Assembly (NCBI GenBank): GCA_024516155.1 | Contig: JAJJXM010000016.1 | Span: forward strand, 62,001-126,000 | DNA from: Pyronema omphalodes | Taxonomy: Eukaryota; Ascomycota; Pezizomycetes; Pezizales; Pyronemataceae | Length of the DNA stretch: 64,000 bases | Direction: 5' to 3' | Notes under the pieces: model-generated | Database searches by the model: none | What the model was told of the DNA's origin: nothing | Seen by the model: only the letters and a program-made list of their open reading frames with translations | In this document: positions 11,642 to 21,386 of the stretch, piece by piece | How positions within the stretch are numbered: position 1 is the stretch's first letter | Layout of the letters: the number at the start of each line of letters is the position of its first letter | Made by a program: the position numbers and the translations under genes

Positions 11642-13190
11642 GAGCGGCGGGGAGTTGGGACGGAATTTTTTGGTGGTGAGTGAACGATCTGATAATGCAA
11701 GATAAGATTAGACGGCTGAGTGTTGAGCCGCAACCGGTCGGGTTAGGGAAACTCGGATCCGGTGTTCGGGGTGAAGCATACGCCATTGCGTATAATGTAA
11801 CCCGACCGCACAGTTTCGACATTGGAAATAGAGAATTGATTGCAGTTACGAAAGAATCATAATAATGGCGAGGTTGGAAGAGGTTGGTAATCACTCCACC
11901 CGGTTGGAGCTTCCCGGACAATCCGTTGAGCACACACAAGCAACTGGGCTGGAATTGCGATGCAACGCGTGACACGAATTATATTCAACCTGGAAGATGT
12001 GAATCACGCATATCCAACATTCCTTCCTGAAGCTGAGGTGTCCTTGTCGGCGCTGTACTTCCAGCCGAGGAGATTGACGAGAACTCGCCAAGATTGTCGA
12101 GTGAGTCTGGGTGATGACACAGTCAGTGCGCACACGTGTCTTACCCCGGATTTCCGCCAGGTGCAAGCGGTATCGCAGCCGACGGGCTCCACACGGACAC
12201 CATTGGGGCGCCTGCATCATGTTCCCGACGTGAATGGATTTAGTTACAATCGCATTGTGCTGTGTTCTCGCGCAAGGCCCTGTTTTTTTTTGATGAGCGC
12301 CGGGTGATTACTCGGGTAGTTGTTATGTACTCAGTGCCAACAGGAGGCTAGACACCACTAACCGAATTGATCAACCAGCCCGTTCAACGTGCGTGCGGAA
12401 CTCGGTTTTAGTTGATCTCTATGTATCTAGGAACTACACCAGAGAGACGGGTTATCGATGAAAGTGGAGTAGAATGAGGGGTATCAACTACAAACTCGCC
12501 GAGAATGTTGAATTCTGTGACATGTGGATATTCGTTGGGGCTTTCAGCTAGAGTGTATGGACGAGAAAATGCTCATCCATGATGCCATGGCAACCAGTTT
12601 CGGAACGGTTTGCACACTCAAATCAATAACCCGAGTTGGATAACTCTGGAGTGTGACGGTTTCTCTCGATGAGAATCTCATCAGTACTGCCCTCCAGTCT
12701 GCTCCACATGGTTGTTTCAGTAACTGCGGAGCAACGGGTCCCTATGGTGCCATAGATGAGCTCTCAAACAGCTTTACCAGACTTGGGATGATCTTCGATT
12801 TAGCCGAACCAAATCGGAGAGACACTGCACAGACTTTGTCTGTGAGGATATCAGCGAGCAAGCGATAGATAGCCCACGTTGACATTGCGAGCTCACAGTG
12901 TGGTACTCCAGCGTGGTGGGCACACGGTCTCATCTTTTGATAGTATGATGACACCATATCATCGAGCTTAATTCTAGTTTCCGTTGGATGCCCTTCTCCT
13001 GGGGCCGTTGACAGCGATGAGGTATGGCTGTACATAGGTGAAAAAGAGTCCGACTCATTTGGCGTGAAGCATTGTTTACCCGGACTCGCATGCTCTATTC
13101 TCGGGCCTTAATCCGTTATCTGGGGGATTCGGTTGGCGTAGAGCGCGGAGAGCGAAGTAGGTAGCGAATCTCTAACCGGCTCTTACGCGG
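11642..13190. other. intergenic, no supported gene
   Basis: Short frames on both strands (for example 97 codons minus at 12742-13035) match nothing I know and lack splice or start context. The first few hundred bases are the promoter side of the minus-strand gene at 9644-11575. Confidence 0.4.
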
Positions 13191-13254
13191 TAGTGAGTGA
13201 CATAGATGATTGTGCAGCCATCCGTGAGCAGTGTTTGTATAACCGTACTGTGAC

Positions 13255-13445
13255 TGTTTTTTTTATTTATTCATTGTTTATTTTTTATGTATTTTTTATG
13301 TATTTTTTATGTATTTTTTATGTATTTTTTATTTTATTTTATTTTATTTATTTTTTATTTATTTATTTTTTATTTATTTTTTCTTCATTTTTTATTTCTA
13401 TCTATTATTCATTTTGTATTTCTATCTATTATTCTCCGTATTTTA
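13255..13445. repeat. AT-rich low-complexity tract (TATTTTT-type)
   Basis: About 190 bp consist of variants of TATTTTTTATG and TTTTATTTA. Open frames across it are artefacts of low complexity (poly-Phe/Tyr/Ile). Confidence 0.9.
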
Positions 13446-13749
13446 TCATGACTTTCTTTCATTATCACAGTTTGTACCCTTTTTATGCACCCGCAAGAGC
13501 GCATACGCACCGATACACTCACTGCCACCCGCTCTCTGGACGGAGGGAGAGAGATGGACAATCAGCTGCCAAAGACAAGCATCATCAACACCCTAGCGCT
13601 TTAACAATTCTTCACTACGCCGCTTCGGGAATGGATCAACAGGTTCGAGCCTCTCCAGCCAATCACACTGCGAACGGGGTCAAAAGAAAAATCTTAGTCT
13701 CCCACGTCCCGGCATGTCGTGATTAGACGGCTCTCGAGAAAAAAAGCGC

Positions 13750-13797
13750 GGTGTCCCTCTGGTGTCCTCTGGTGTCCTCCGTTGTCCTCTGGTGTCA
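13750..13797. repeat. short 11-bp repeat upstream of SAM synthetase
   Basis: Four to five degenerate units of CTCTGGTGTCC lie about 215-260 bp upstream of the SAM synthetase start, in its promoter region. A C/T-rich tract follows up to the ATG, as is common in strongly expressed fungal housekeeping genes. A regulatory role is not shown. Confidence 0.6.
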
Positions 13798-14010
13798 ACT
13801 CTACTACGTAGGGTTCGCTTTAGCCCCTCAATCACCCCGAGCCATCCCCTCAACCAAAACTGTCCCACCCCCCGCAATCCCTGCCGTCTCTGCCCCATCC
13901 CAGTCCGTGCTTCTCTTTTAAATCGCCAGTCCTCTCGCCTCCCTCCCGTCCTGTTCCTTTTCCATCCTCCATTTCTCTCCCATTCACATCCATCAGACAT
14001 ACCAGTCACA

Positions 14011-15363
14011 ATGAGCGCCTCCAAGCCCCAGGGAACTTTCCTCTTCACCTCCGAGTCCGTCGGAGAGGGTCACCCCGACAAGATCGCGTACGTATCTCCC
14101 ATGCTCAGATATCCGCTCCGTCTGCCGTCTCGCCAGTCATGAACCATCCCCGCTGATAGCCTCTCAGTGACCAGGTTTCCGATGCCGTTCTCGACGCCTG
14201 TTTGGCTGAGGACCCCCTCTCCAAGGTCGCTTGTGAGACCGCTACCAAGACTGGTATGGTCATGGTTTTCGGAGAGATTACCACCAAGGCCCGCCTTGAC
14301 TACCAGAAGGTCATCCGTGGTGCCATTCAGGACATCGGATACGATGACTCCGCCAAGGGATTCGACTACAAGACCTGCAACGTCTTGGTCGCCATTGAGC
14401 AGCAGTCCCCTGACATTGCCCAGGGTCTTCACTACGACCAGGCCCTTGAGCAGCTCGGAGCTGGAGACCAGGGAATCATGTTCGGATACGCTACCGACGA
14501 GACCCCTGAGCTCCTCCCCCTCACCGTCGTTCTTGCCCACAAGTTGAACGCCGCCATGTCCGCTGCCCGCCGTGACGGATCCCTTCCCTGGTTGCGCCCC
14601 GACACCAAGACCCAGGTCACCGTTGAGTACGAGCACGACAATGGTGCCGTCGTCCCCAAGCGTGTCGACACCGTTGTCGTCTCTGCCCAGCACGCCGAGA
14701 CCATCACCACTGAGGAGCTCCGTAAGGAGATCCTTGAGAAGATCATCAAGGCCAACATCCCCGCTCACCTCCTCGACGAGAAGACCGTCTACCACGTAAG
14801 AATTCCCGCTACTGCTTTATCAAGCGCATTGTGCTAACCCCCCCATAGATCCAGCCTTCCGGACTCTTCATCATCGGAGGACCTCAGGGTGACGCCGGTC
14901 TTACTGGACGTAAGATCATTGTCGACACCTACGGAGGATGGGGTGCCCACGGAGGTGGAGCTTTCTCCGGAAAGGACTTCTCCAAGGTCGACCGTTCCGC
15001 CGCCTACCTCGGACGTTGGATCGCCAAGTCCCTTGTCGCTGCCGGACTCTGTCGCCGTGCTCTCGTCCAGCTCTCCTACGCCATTGGAGTTGCTGAGCCC
15101 CTCTCCATCTTCGTAAGTTCCTCACTTATCTCAACATACTCATCCAATGCTAATATTACTGCCTTCAGGTTGACTCTTACGGAACCTCTGAGAAGACCTC
15201 TGATGAGCTCGTTGCCATCATCAAGGCCAACTTCGACATGCGTCCCGGTGTCATCGTCAAGGAGCTCGACCTTGCCAAGCCCATCTACTTCCAGACTGCC
15301 AAGAACGGTCACTTCACCAACCAGAACTTCTCCTGGGAGAAGCCCAAGGCTCTTAAGTTCTAA
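14011..15363 (+). CDS. S-adenosylmethionine synthetase
   Basis: Methionine adenosyltransferase makes S-adenosylmethionine from methionine and ATP in the cytosol. Four exons join in frame: 14011-14087, 14168-14795, 14849-15112 and 15169-15363, giving 387 aa, the usual family length. Introns have GTACGT, GTAAGA and GTAAGT donors. Signatures: [20 protein letters not shown] at the N terminus (ATP/methionine loop), [13 protein letters not shown] (family signature 1), [18 protein letters not shown] (family signature 2 and P-loop region), and a C-terminal YGTS-S-HFT-type domain. Codon use is strongly C-ending (GCC, GTC, AAG), as in highly expressed fungal genes, and unlike the AT-rich surroundings. 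A C/T-rich leader precedes the ATG. No defect is seen. The yeast homologues are SAM1/SAM2. Confidence 0.98.
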
Positions 15364-15860
15364 ACTGGGGGCTAATCCAATACCATTTTTTTCTATATCG
15401 AAAAAGTTATTCCTTTCTTTTAACTAAATGTGGCATTGATGTATGATTTGCTACGATAGAGTTGCAGACTTCAACTGCTGCTGTCTCATCAGGCAAAAGG
15501 GTGAAGTCATTACGATAATGATTTTGCAAAACGGCGTTTTTTTAACAATAAACGGGGCATTTGGGTAGGGTCATATTAACTATGGCGTCTTTATTTGGTG
15601 TTTATCTATGGTTTTCTTTTTACTTTTTGTATTATTTTGGGACACCGTGTTTGTTCGGTTGGCACAGAGAATGGGTTATTCAACTATACCCGATTTGACT
15701 GTTAGATCTTTTTCTTTTTCGATGCTTCTGGTTATGGATGGAAAAATACCAGGATGGTAGAGTTAAATCAAAATGGACAAGATTAAAAGTCACATTACAG
15801 TTTTATTTTCGTGAGATTTTTGATTTAGATTGGTTGGTGCAGACTTTGACACTGCGTTTT
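15364..15860. other. 3' flank of SAM synthetase, no gene
   Basis: AT-rich terminator-side sequence with T-runs. No gene is supported. Confidence 0.4.
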
Positions 15861-15879
15861 ATTAAATTTGAATCGTTGC

Positions 15880-16615
15880 AAAATCACGATGGCATTTTGT
15901 TTTGTATACGCAACAGTAATGTGGCTTTTGCCGCAGTTGGCAGTTATCGATGGCATGTCGAAGCGACACCCCCACCATTCCGCACTGGGGATCCAGGAGC
16001 CTCATCCAGCCTCGTGTCACTCGCTTCCACAACGGATCGCCTTCCTGCATGTTATATCACTCGCGCCGGAAATTCCGTGCACTGTATCTGTTTATAACTT
16101 TACGACAAACACGGGGTCACCTCTTCGGAGAGTGTCGCAGATGGAAATCGGAGTTTGAAACAGTCCAGAAAGAGGTAGAACGCATCACTGGGAAGCCACG
16201 GAGGGCAAGGGGGAGATTGAATGTGGTGGAATTGTTTAGGGACGATCGACTGACGAAAGCGATCTTAGAATATTTGTCAGCCACTCAGCTTGGCAGGCGA
16301 TACGAGTAGAGAGAATTTCAAGTTCAGTTTTTTCAGTTTGTTGCTTTTCAATTTCTTTTGTTTTTTTTCCCTTAAAGATTATTGGCATGTTCATGGGATC
16401 TGCTTTTAGGCGACTCAAATGGTCTTCTTTCTCTGTTTTTCACGAGATTGTTTCTCTTTTCTGTATTTTTTGCGAGGGGTCGAATGGGCTGTAGGAGATC
16501 AAGGTTTCCGACTTCCAGGACGGGATTTGGTAGTGTAGCTTTGGTTTTTTAGTTCCCCGTATAGGCTTTAGAAACCTCGATCGGTTTATGATTAAAATGT
16601 AAAATGTAAATGTAA
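15880..16615 (+). mobile_element. 5'-truncated Tad-like LINE, ORF2 C terminus and 3' UTR
   Basis: The frame around 16060-16310 reads QTRGHLFGECRRWKSE, then VEELFRDDR-like and AILEYLSATQLGRR phrases. This matches the C-terminal Cys/His motif and tail of Tad1-group LINE ORF2 proteins in filamentous fungi. The stop is near 16308. The 3' part holds AACCTCGATCGGTTTATGA followed by a TAAAATG-type tail (16585-16612). A related tail occurs in the LINE at 18884-19880. Upstream reading frames are broken. Inactive fossil. Confidence 0.8.
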
Positions 16616-17002
16616 CTTTTCAACCGCAACCATACGAAAAAAAAAAAAGAAAAAGTACAAAATCCCAGGGTCCCCTATCATCTCCACTCAATCGCTCCGG
16701 AAAAATAGATTCGCCCACCTTCTACCCATTCTCCCCACTTTCACCGCCATTTACCTATATTTATATTCCCTGTACTCCGCGCTGCTTAAACCATAACCAC
16801 ATGAACCACCATAGAAATGATAGCGAAATAAGTAGAGTGTATTTTACACAAGGTGAATACTAAATATCTTTATGTTCGAGCGTTTTGGAGAATTTTGGAG
16901 CATTTAGGAGAAGATATTGCGAGGATGAATTCATGCAGCAGAATAGGAATTCTGCTTGGTGGTTTGTTGTAGGAAATTGAGCTTGGAGTCACCCGAGGGG
17001 TT

Positions 17003-17028
17003 GTGGTGGTGGTGGTGGTGGTGGTGGT
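17003..17028. repeat. (GGT)n microsatellite
   Basis: Eight or so GGT units directly abut the 11-bp minisatellite that follows. Confidence 0.9.
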
Positions 17029-17126
17029 TTGTGAGTGGTTTGTGAGTGGTTTGTGAGTGGTTTGTGAGTGGTTTGTGAGTGGTTTGTGAGTGGTTTGTGA
17101 GTGGTTTGTGAGTGGTTTGTGAGTGG
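17028..17126. repeat. 11-bp minisatellite A (GTTTGTGAGTG, about 9 copies)
   Basis: Perfect head-to-tail units of GTTTGTGAGTG. The poly-Thr/His/Asn frames over it are repeat artefacts. Confidence 0.95.
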
Positions 17127-17282
17127 GTTATTGGTGGATTGCTGATGGATTGTTGGTGGATTGTTGGTGGATTGTTGGTGGATTGTTGGTGGATTGTTGG
17201 TGGATTGTTGGTGGATTGTTGGTGGATTGTTGGTGGATTGTTGGTGGATTGTTGGTGGATTGTTGGTGGATTGTTGGTGGTG
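17127..17282. repeat. 11-bp minisatellite B (GATTGTTGGTG, about 13 copies)
   Basis: Near-perfect head-to-tail units of GATTGTTGGTG immediately after minisatellite A. The unit has the same length and shares most positions with array A. The first two units carry variants (GATTGCTGATG). Confidence 0.95.
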
Positions 17283-17676
17283 ATGATGGTGATAACAGCT
17301 GACAATGAGCTGAAATCTGATGCCAAAACCCGGAGTACAAAAACTCTTGCTGCTCAGCTAAACAAGCTTTGGTAAACCTTATTGCCCTTCGCTCGAAAAC
17401 ATTTCGGAGATGGGCTGCTGTGCGACGAAACCAGTGTTTCTTCAACGTGATTTGAAAGCGCAGAAGGCTCCGCTCTAGAAAGATATTGAGGTTGGCCATC
17501 GAAGCATTGTTATTTTTTACCCGAAGTTTGAGAGCTGCAAGTTAAAATCCATTGAATGATTTTGATGCTCATGTAAACAGTATAGCGCGGGATACTTAGT
17601 CTACAGATACAAAGATTGCCATGCTCTATTTTAAAGCATATATAAATTAATTCTAATAAGCGTGTATGACCATATA

Positions 17677-17840
17677 CAGCCGAACAAATCTATAATGATT
17701 GATAACTTTTGTATGATGGTTCATGGCCGCGGTTCTGACGGTTTTGTATGGAAAATAACAACACTTTTCACTACAAGGATATCATTCAGAAAACGAAAAG
17801 AGTTTCTATGGGATCTTTATGCAGAGGTGTAGCTGAAGGT
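17677..17840. mobile_element. decayed pogo/Fot1-like MITE
   Basis: It begins after a TA with CAGCCGAACAAATCTATAATG. It shares its interior (GACGGTTTTGTATGGAAAATAAC, then an ATTCAGAAAACG block) and a right end related to CTTTATGCAGAGGTG with the copy at about 43416-43590. TIRs of CAGTCGAACCTCT type with TA targets are typical of pogo-group elements. Ends are degenerate. Confidence 0.5.
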
Positions 17841-17894
17841 GAGACGTGACGTTGAATACTGTGTACTCAGTGATTATATTAATGAGGAGTGTAT

Positions 17895-18591
17895 TTTTTG
17901 ATTTGATTTTGATTTGATTTTCTTGAACGTTCCCAACCTTAAGGTTATGACGCATGCTACAGTCTAAATACATTTCGAGGCTCTAGCTGTTACCTTAGAG
18001 TCTCGCTGGGATCCGCCCCAGAGCGTACTTCATTTCTTGGACCTGTTGCCACCTCTCTTCTTCCTGCTGGTTTTCATTCTCGTCGTTACATTTTGGAGCC
18101 CTGTTTGCTCTTTTCCCACTCGGCACTCTCAACTCGACACTCTCACCCCGTTATTCGTACCCTGCCTCTGCTCTCCTCTGCTCTCCTCTACTCTCCTCAC
18201 CGCTCTACTTCAATCCTCTCTGCTCCTCTCTTCTCTGCTCCATTACACTGATCTCTGCTCCTCTTCTTTGCTCCCTATACCTCTTCACTCCGCCTCTGTC
18301 CCTTCACCCCTCGCCTTTTTTCCCCCTCTTTTCAGACCTCTGCTCTCGCCTCTCTCTTCAGCTCTTGTCTCATCCTTTCATCTTCTTTCTCTCACTTCCT
18401 CTCTTCTGTCTTTCTCGCGCGATACCCCTTCTCGCTTTTGCTGTCCCTAGGCTCTCTATGTACATAATTATGTATCTGTCTTCAGGTTTTTTTTTTCTTT
18501 TTTTTTTTTTTTTCCTTCACAGCATTATCCGTCTTGTTCGCTGCGAACTGCTTCATGCTCGTTTTAAAATTTGATCAGTATTCCCCAGCCT
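17895..18591 (-). mobile_element. SINE-like retroposon, copy 1
   Basis: This is the same element as 45687-46621, in the opposite orientation, at roughly 90% identity by eye. The 3' end (in element orientation) carries AACCTTAAGGTTGGGAACG, then TTCAAGAAAATCAAATC and a short A/T-rich tail at 17895-17920. The body is almost pure purine on the element strand and codes for nothing. The 5' end begins AGGCTGGGGAA (18591 downward). I found no target duplication for this copy. Confidence 0.85.
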
Positions 18592-18883
18592 ATCCTTCCT
18601 CCTTCCGGGCCATCTTCCATAGCGGGAGCATTACTTAACTGTGCCTGCATCCACTCTGCGGTGGCAATCTTGGTAGTAGAGATCATGGTGGTAAGGGCCT
18701 TGGTTCCAGCGGGAGAGTAGAGTATCACCTGGAGTGGGGCAGGGTGGTAACCATAAGTTATTTCTATACAGCGGGCTTTCGTTAAACTATAGATCCACAC
18801 CTCGAGTCGGTAGTTTGAAAAGTATCCAAAGAATGGGTAATATCAACGGTATATATACGTAAATCTGTCGTACGGAATTCTGG
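18592..18883. other. unclassified stretch between retroelements
   Basis: A 78-codon minus frame (18564-18800) is GC-richer than its surroundings and may be a fragment of a gene or retroelement interrupted by SINE-like copy 1. I do not recognise it. Confidence 0.25.
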
Positions 18884-19880
18884 TTTTTTTTTTTTTTTTT
18901 TTGATTTTTAATCATAAATCCGTTCGAGGCCTTTAAGGCCTATGTGGGTAAAATCAAATATTACAACCTGTTCCTGTCCTCCAAGCCAAAGCTTCCTAAC
19001 GAGGCGCCCTTATCTCCTGTGACCCTTTTCGTCCCCAAATGTAAGAAAAATAATAAACAGGCAAATATACAACAACTGAAAAGTGGTTTTTATCCAGGCT
19101 AGGTCGCTCTAAAGCGGACCGCCTTACTCTCATGCAAAACAAATATGTCTTACTAATTATACAACAGGTTTTCTATCTCTGTACCTTTTTTGATTTTCGC
19201 TTTCATAACGCCTCCCGATTTCCGTGGCGTTCAAATAGTCCAGGATCGCCTTCGTACAGCGATCATCCTCAAAAAGACCCATCACTTTTAGCCTTCCTCT
19301 CGGCCTTCGTTAAGATCCCCTGATGCCGTTGACCTCTTTTTTCAGGACCTTATATTCGTTTTCCCATCTCTTGAATTCTCCAAAGAGGTGCCCTCTTGTC
19401 TGTCGTTTCTCTGAGTTACACCACCAGCAGGTATCGGTATCTAATCTTTTGATTCTCTTCAAATGCGTCACGATGAGCGCATGCCCTGACGCTATCTGCA
19501 AAAACACTGCCGCTCGTCGCTTTGGAATTGACTTTAGGACCTTTCGTAATCCAAATTGCTTTCTCGGATGGTAGGATTTATTGTTCTTGAGTGGTTTTTG
19601 TACCCAATCTTTTGTGATTGTTGTCTGTGTTTATGTGGATATTCACTTTGTGTGAGCTAGGAAAGCTTCGGGTGGGTTAACGCAGATCGCGTCTTCACAT
19701 CGTTCCAATAAAGGCGCAATGCAGCGGTGTTTCGTGCCTTCTTTCGCGGCGGCGTCGGCGGCCTCGTTTACGGGATTTTGGGATTATGGAGATCACTCGG
19801 CGGTGGAGTGACGCGAGTGATGGAAATTGATCTGGATGAAGCGACTGGTCATCAAGTGTACGTGAGTAAACAGCCCAACA
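18884..19880 (-). mobile_element. 5'-truncated Tad-like LINE with RNase H and Cys/His C terminus
   Basis: Read on the minus strand. At 19650-19780 the frame gives VNEAADAAAKEGTKHRCIA, the end of a LINE RNase H domain (N-E-A-A-D-x-A-A-K-E-G). At 19310-19575 it gives an Arg-rich stretch, then CWWCNSEKRQTRGHLFGEF and WENEYKVL. A frameshift then leads to LFEDDRCTKAILDYLNATEI at about 19210-19290, the usual ORF2 end. The 3' UTR contains a GGCCTTAAAGGCCTCGAACG block. The element ends in A19 (T-run at 18884-18902). Multiple stops show it is dead. Confidence 0.85.
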
Positions 19881-20184
19881 TACAGTAAACGAGATTACAT
19901 AGTTCTATTGAAAACAGGAAAACAATTTGAGATTGATCAATGTTTCGGTGTACGAGAATTGATTGGAAGTCGGGCTGAAGCTTTTTAGTTACTCTCTTTC
20001 AAGGGGTGTTGACGATTCGGATGGATTTAAACAGAAAATATTCTGAGGACCAGCATTGAAAGTCGAATCTGTTCAAAAATAAGTTGGAAGATAAAAGGGA
20101 TTTAATGAAGGTGGAGACAGTGGTGGTCCTCCCACATACTGCACTTGATCAGTTACCTGGTCATCCCGGTGAAGCTAAAAGAAA

Positions 20185-20783
20185 CAAGACGCGTGGAAAC
20201 AAAAATACAAACAAAAAATAAAACCTCAAAGAAGAGCCTAGGCATCTTCGCTTCATCGAGTGGGGGTCTGGTGTAGTTAATTGGCGTTTTGGCTATGTTT
20301 GATGGAAGTGGAATATGGTTAGCGTAGACTGCAGAGGGTTATACCCGCACTATTCAAGAGGGTTGCTGAAGGGCAAAACCCTGTGCGTAAGTTCTCAGGA
20401 TGAATGAAGTTTTAAAGTGGAACTGAAATGAAACGAACTGGTATCAATGGAAGAAAGATAGATAGAGAGTTTAATGCAAACATTGATCTTCGGGCCACCA
20501 GGATTACACTTTGTTGTGTGCATCTGGCTTCTGCAGCCCTTTGCGTTACTGCGCCAAATTTGCCCAGTGAGGTAATTAGCTAGGAGTTGTCGCGATATTG
20601 ATGCGAGATGCCCTAAGATCCTAATGTAACACTATTGTAGTACACGACCTTAGTGCTACACAACACAACACGATCAATCAGACCAGCACTACGGTATGCA
20701 GAAACTTTCTCCAGAAAATTTGCTCAATCATAATCTCGAATCTGGGATCTAGAATCAAAAAAACCTGTCGGGACGTGATCCGC
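20185..20783 (+). repeat. dispersed ~600-bp repeat, copy A
   Basis: This region aligns along its whole length with the reverse complement of 28455-29055. Shared blocks include CTATTGTAGTACA, CTTAGTGCTACACAACACAAC, TTAGCGTAGA followed by AGAGGGTT, and a final AATCAAA-GATCCGC. Identity is roughly 70-75% by eye. No coding capacity and no clear terminal repeats. Possibly a solo LTR or the interior of a non-autonomous element. Confidence 0.75.
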
Positions 20784-20912
20784 TATGTAGTTGCATACTC
20801 AAGATAATTACTAACAATTCTGCTATGGTTGTAAATATCTACACTCGAGCACCCCTATATTCAGATCACCGTCCACTTAGTCCACGGCTAGTACACGGTG
20901 GGCAACTACATA
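20784..20912. repeat. 129-bp segment bounded by 11-bp inverted repeats
   Basis: TATGTAGTTGC at 20784-20794 is the exact reverse complement of GCAACTACATA at 20902-20912. It lies immediately beyond the end of repeat copy A. It may be a very small MITE. No target duplication was recognised. Confidence 0.4.
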
Positions 20913-21386
20913 AAGCACTAATGAAAAAAACCTCTTCCAAATATAAAAAGAGAAGGCTCGAACCAGGAGCCCTTCCCAGACCATTTCCATAGACCGTCCG
21001 TGCTTATTGATGACATACGTGCGTTTATGGGTCTAAACGGGTGCATAACCGAGGGTTTTTACGAGCTTCTGTCATGTCTGTATCCGCATGTAATATAGGT
21101 CTTAATGCTGATGTACTGGCCATGCATACCGGTATCCGGGTCGGCCGATAATGCAGAGTCAGTCAGTGTCTTGTATTTTTGATATATTCAATACAATCAC
21201 ATTTGATAGAAAATGTCGACACATCCGAGGAACGAAGATACGCATATGCATAAAGAGTATAGAAAATTACTCACCAAATCAACAGTCTACGTATATAGCT
21301 AAAATACAATCATTTATGCTCTGTCTTGGGTATCCCTACAAATCCTCCAATTCCTACTCCGCTACGCCACGCTCTTGTACACTGGT
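20913..21386. other. 3' flank of acyl-CoA synthetase gene
   Basis: AT-rich and no gene. On the minus strand a TTCGA-containing box (near 20950) followed by T5 resembles a pol III B box plus terminator, but no cloverleaf can be drawn. Confidence 0.35.

Noticed and set aside
13193..13726. 177-codon Phe/Tyr-rich ORF resembling a membrane protein
   Set aside because: Caused by TATTTTT low-complexity DNA; no start context or domain.
14070..14795. 241-codon minus ORF opposite SAM synthetase
   Set aside because: A shadow caused by strong codon bias on the coding strand; Leu/Val/Gly-rich with no motif.
16931..17499. Frames encoding Asn/Pro/Thr/His or Trp/Gly repeats
   Set aside because: Translation of 11-bp minisatellites in several frames; no surrounding gene.
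18037..18450. Leu/Ser-rich membrane-protein-like ORF (and its partner at 45979-46347)
   Set aside because: Opposite strand of the SINE-like purine tract, present in both copies without conserved frame.
20930..20970. tRNA-like B box followed by T5 on the minus strand
   Set aside because: No acceptor stem, D arm or anticodon arm can be folded around it.
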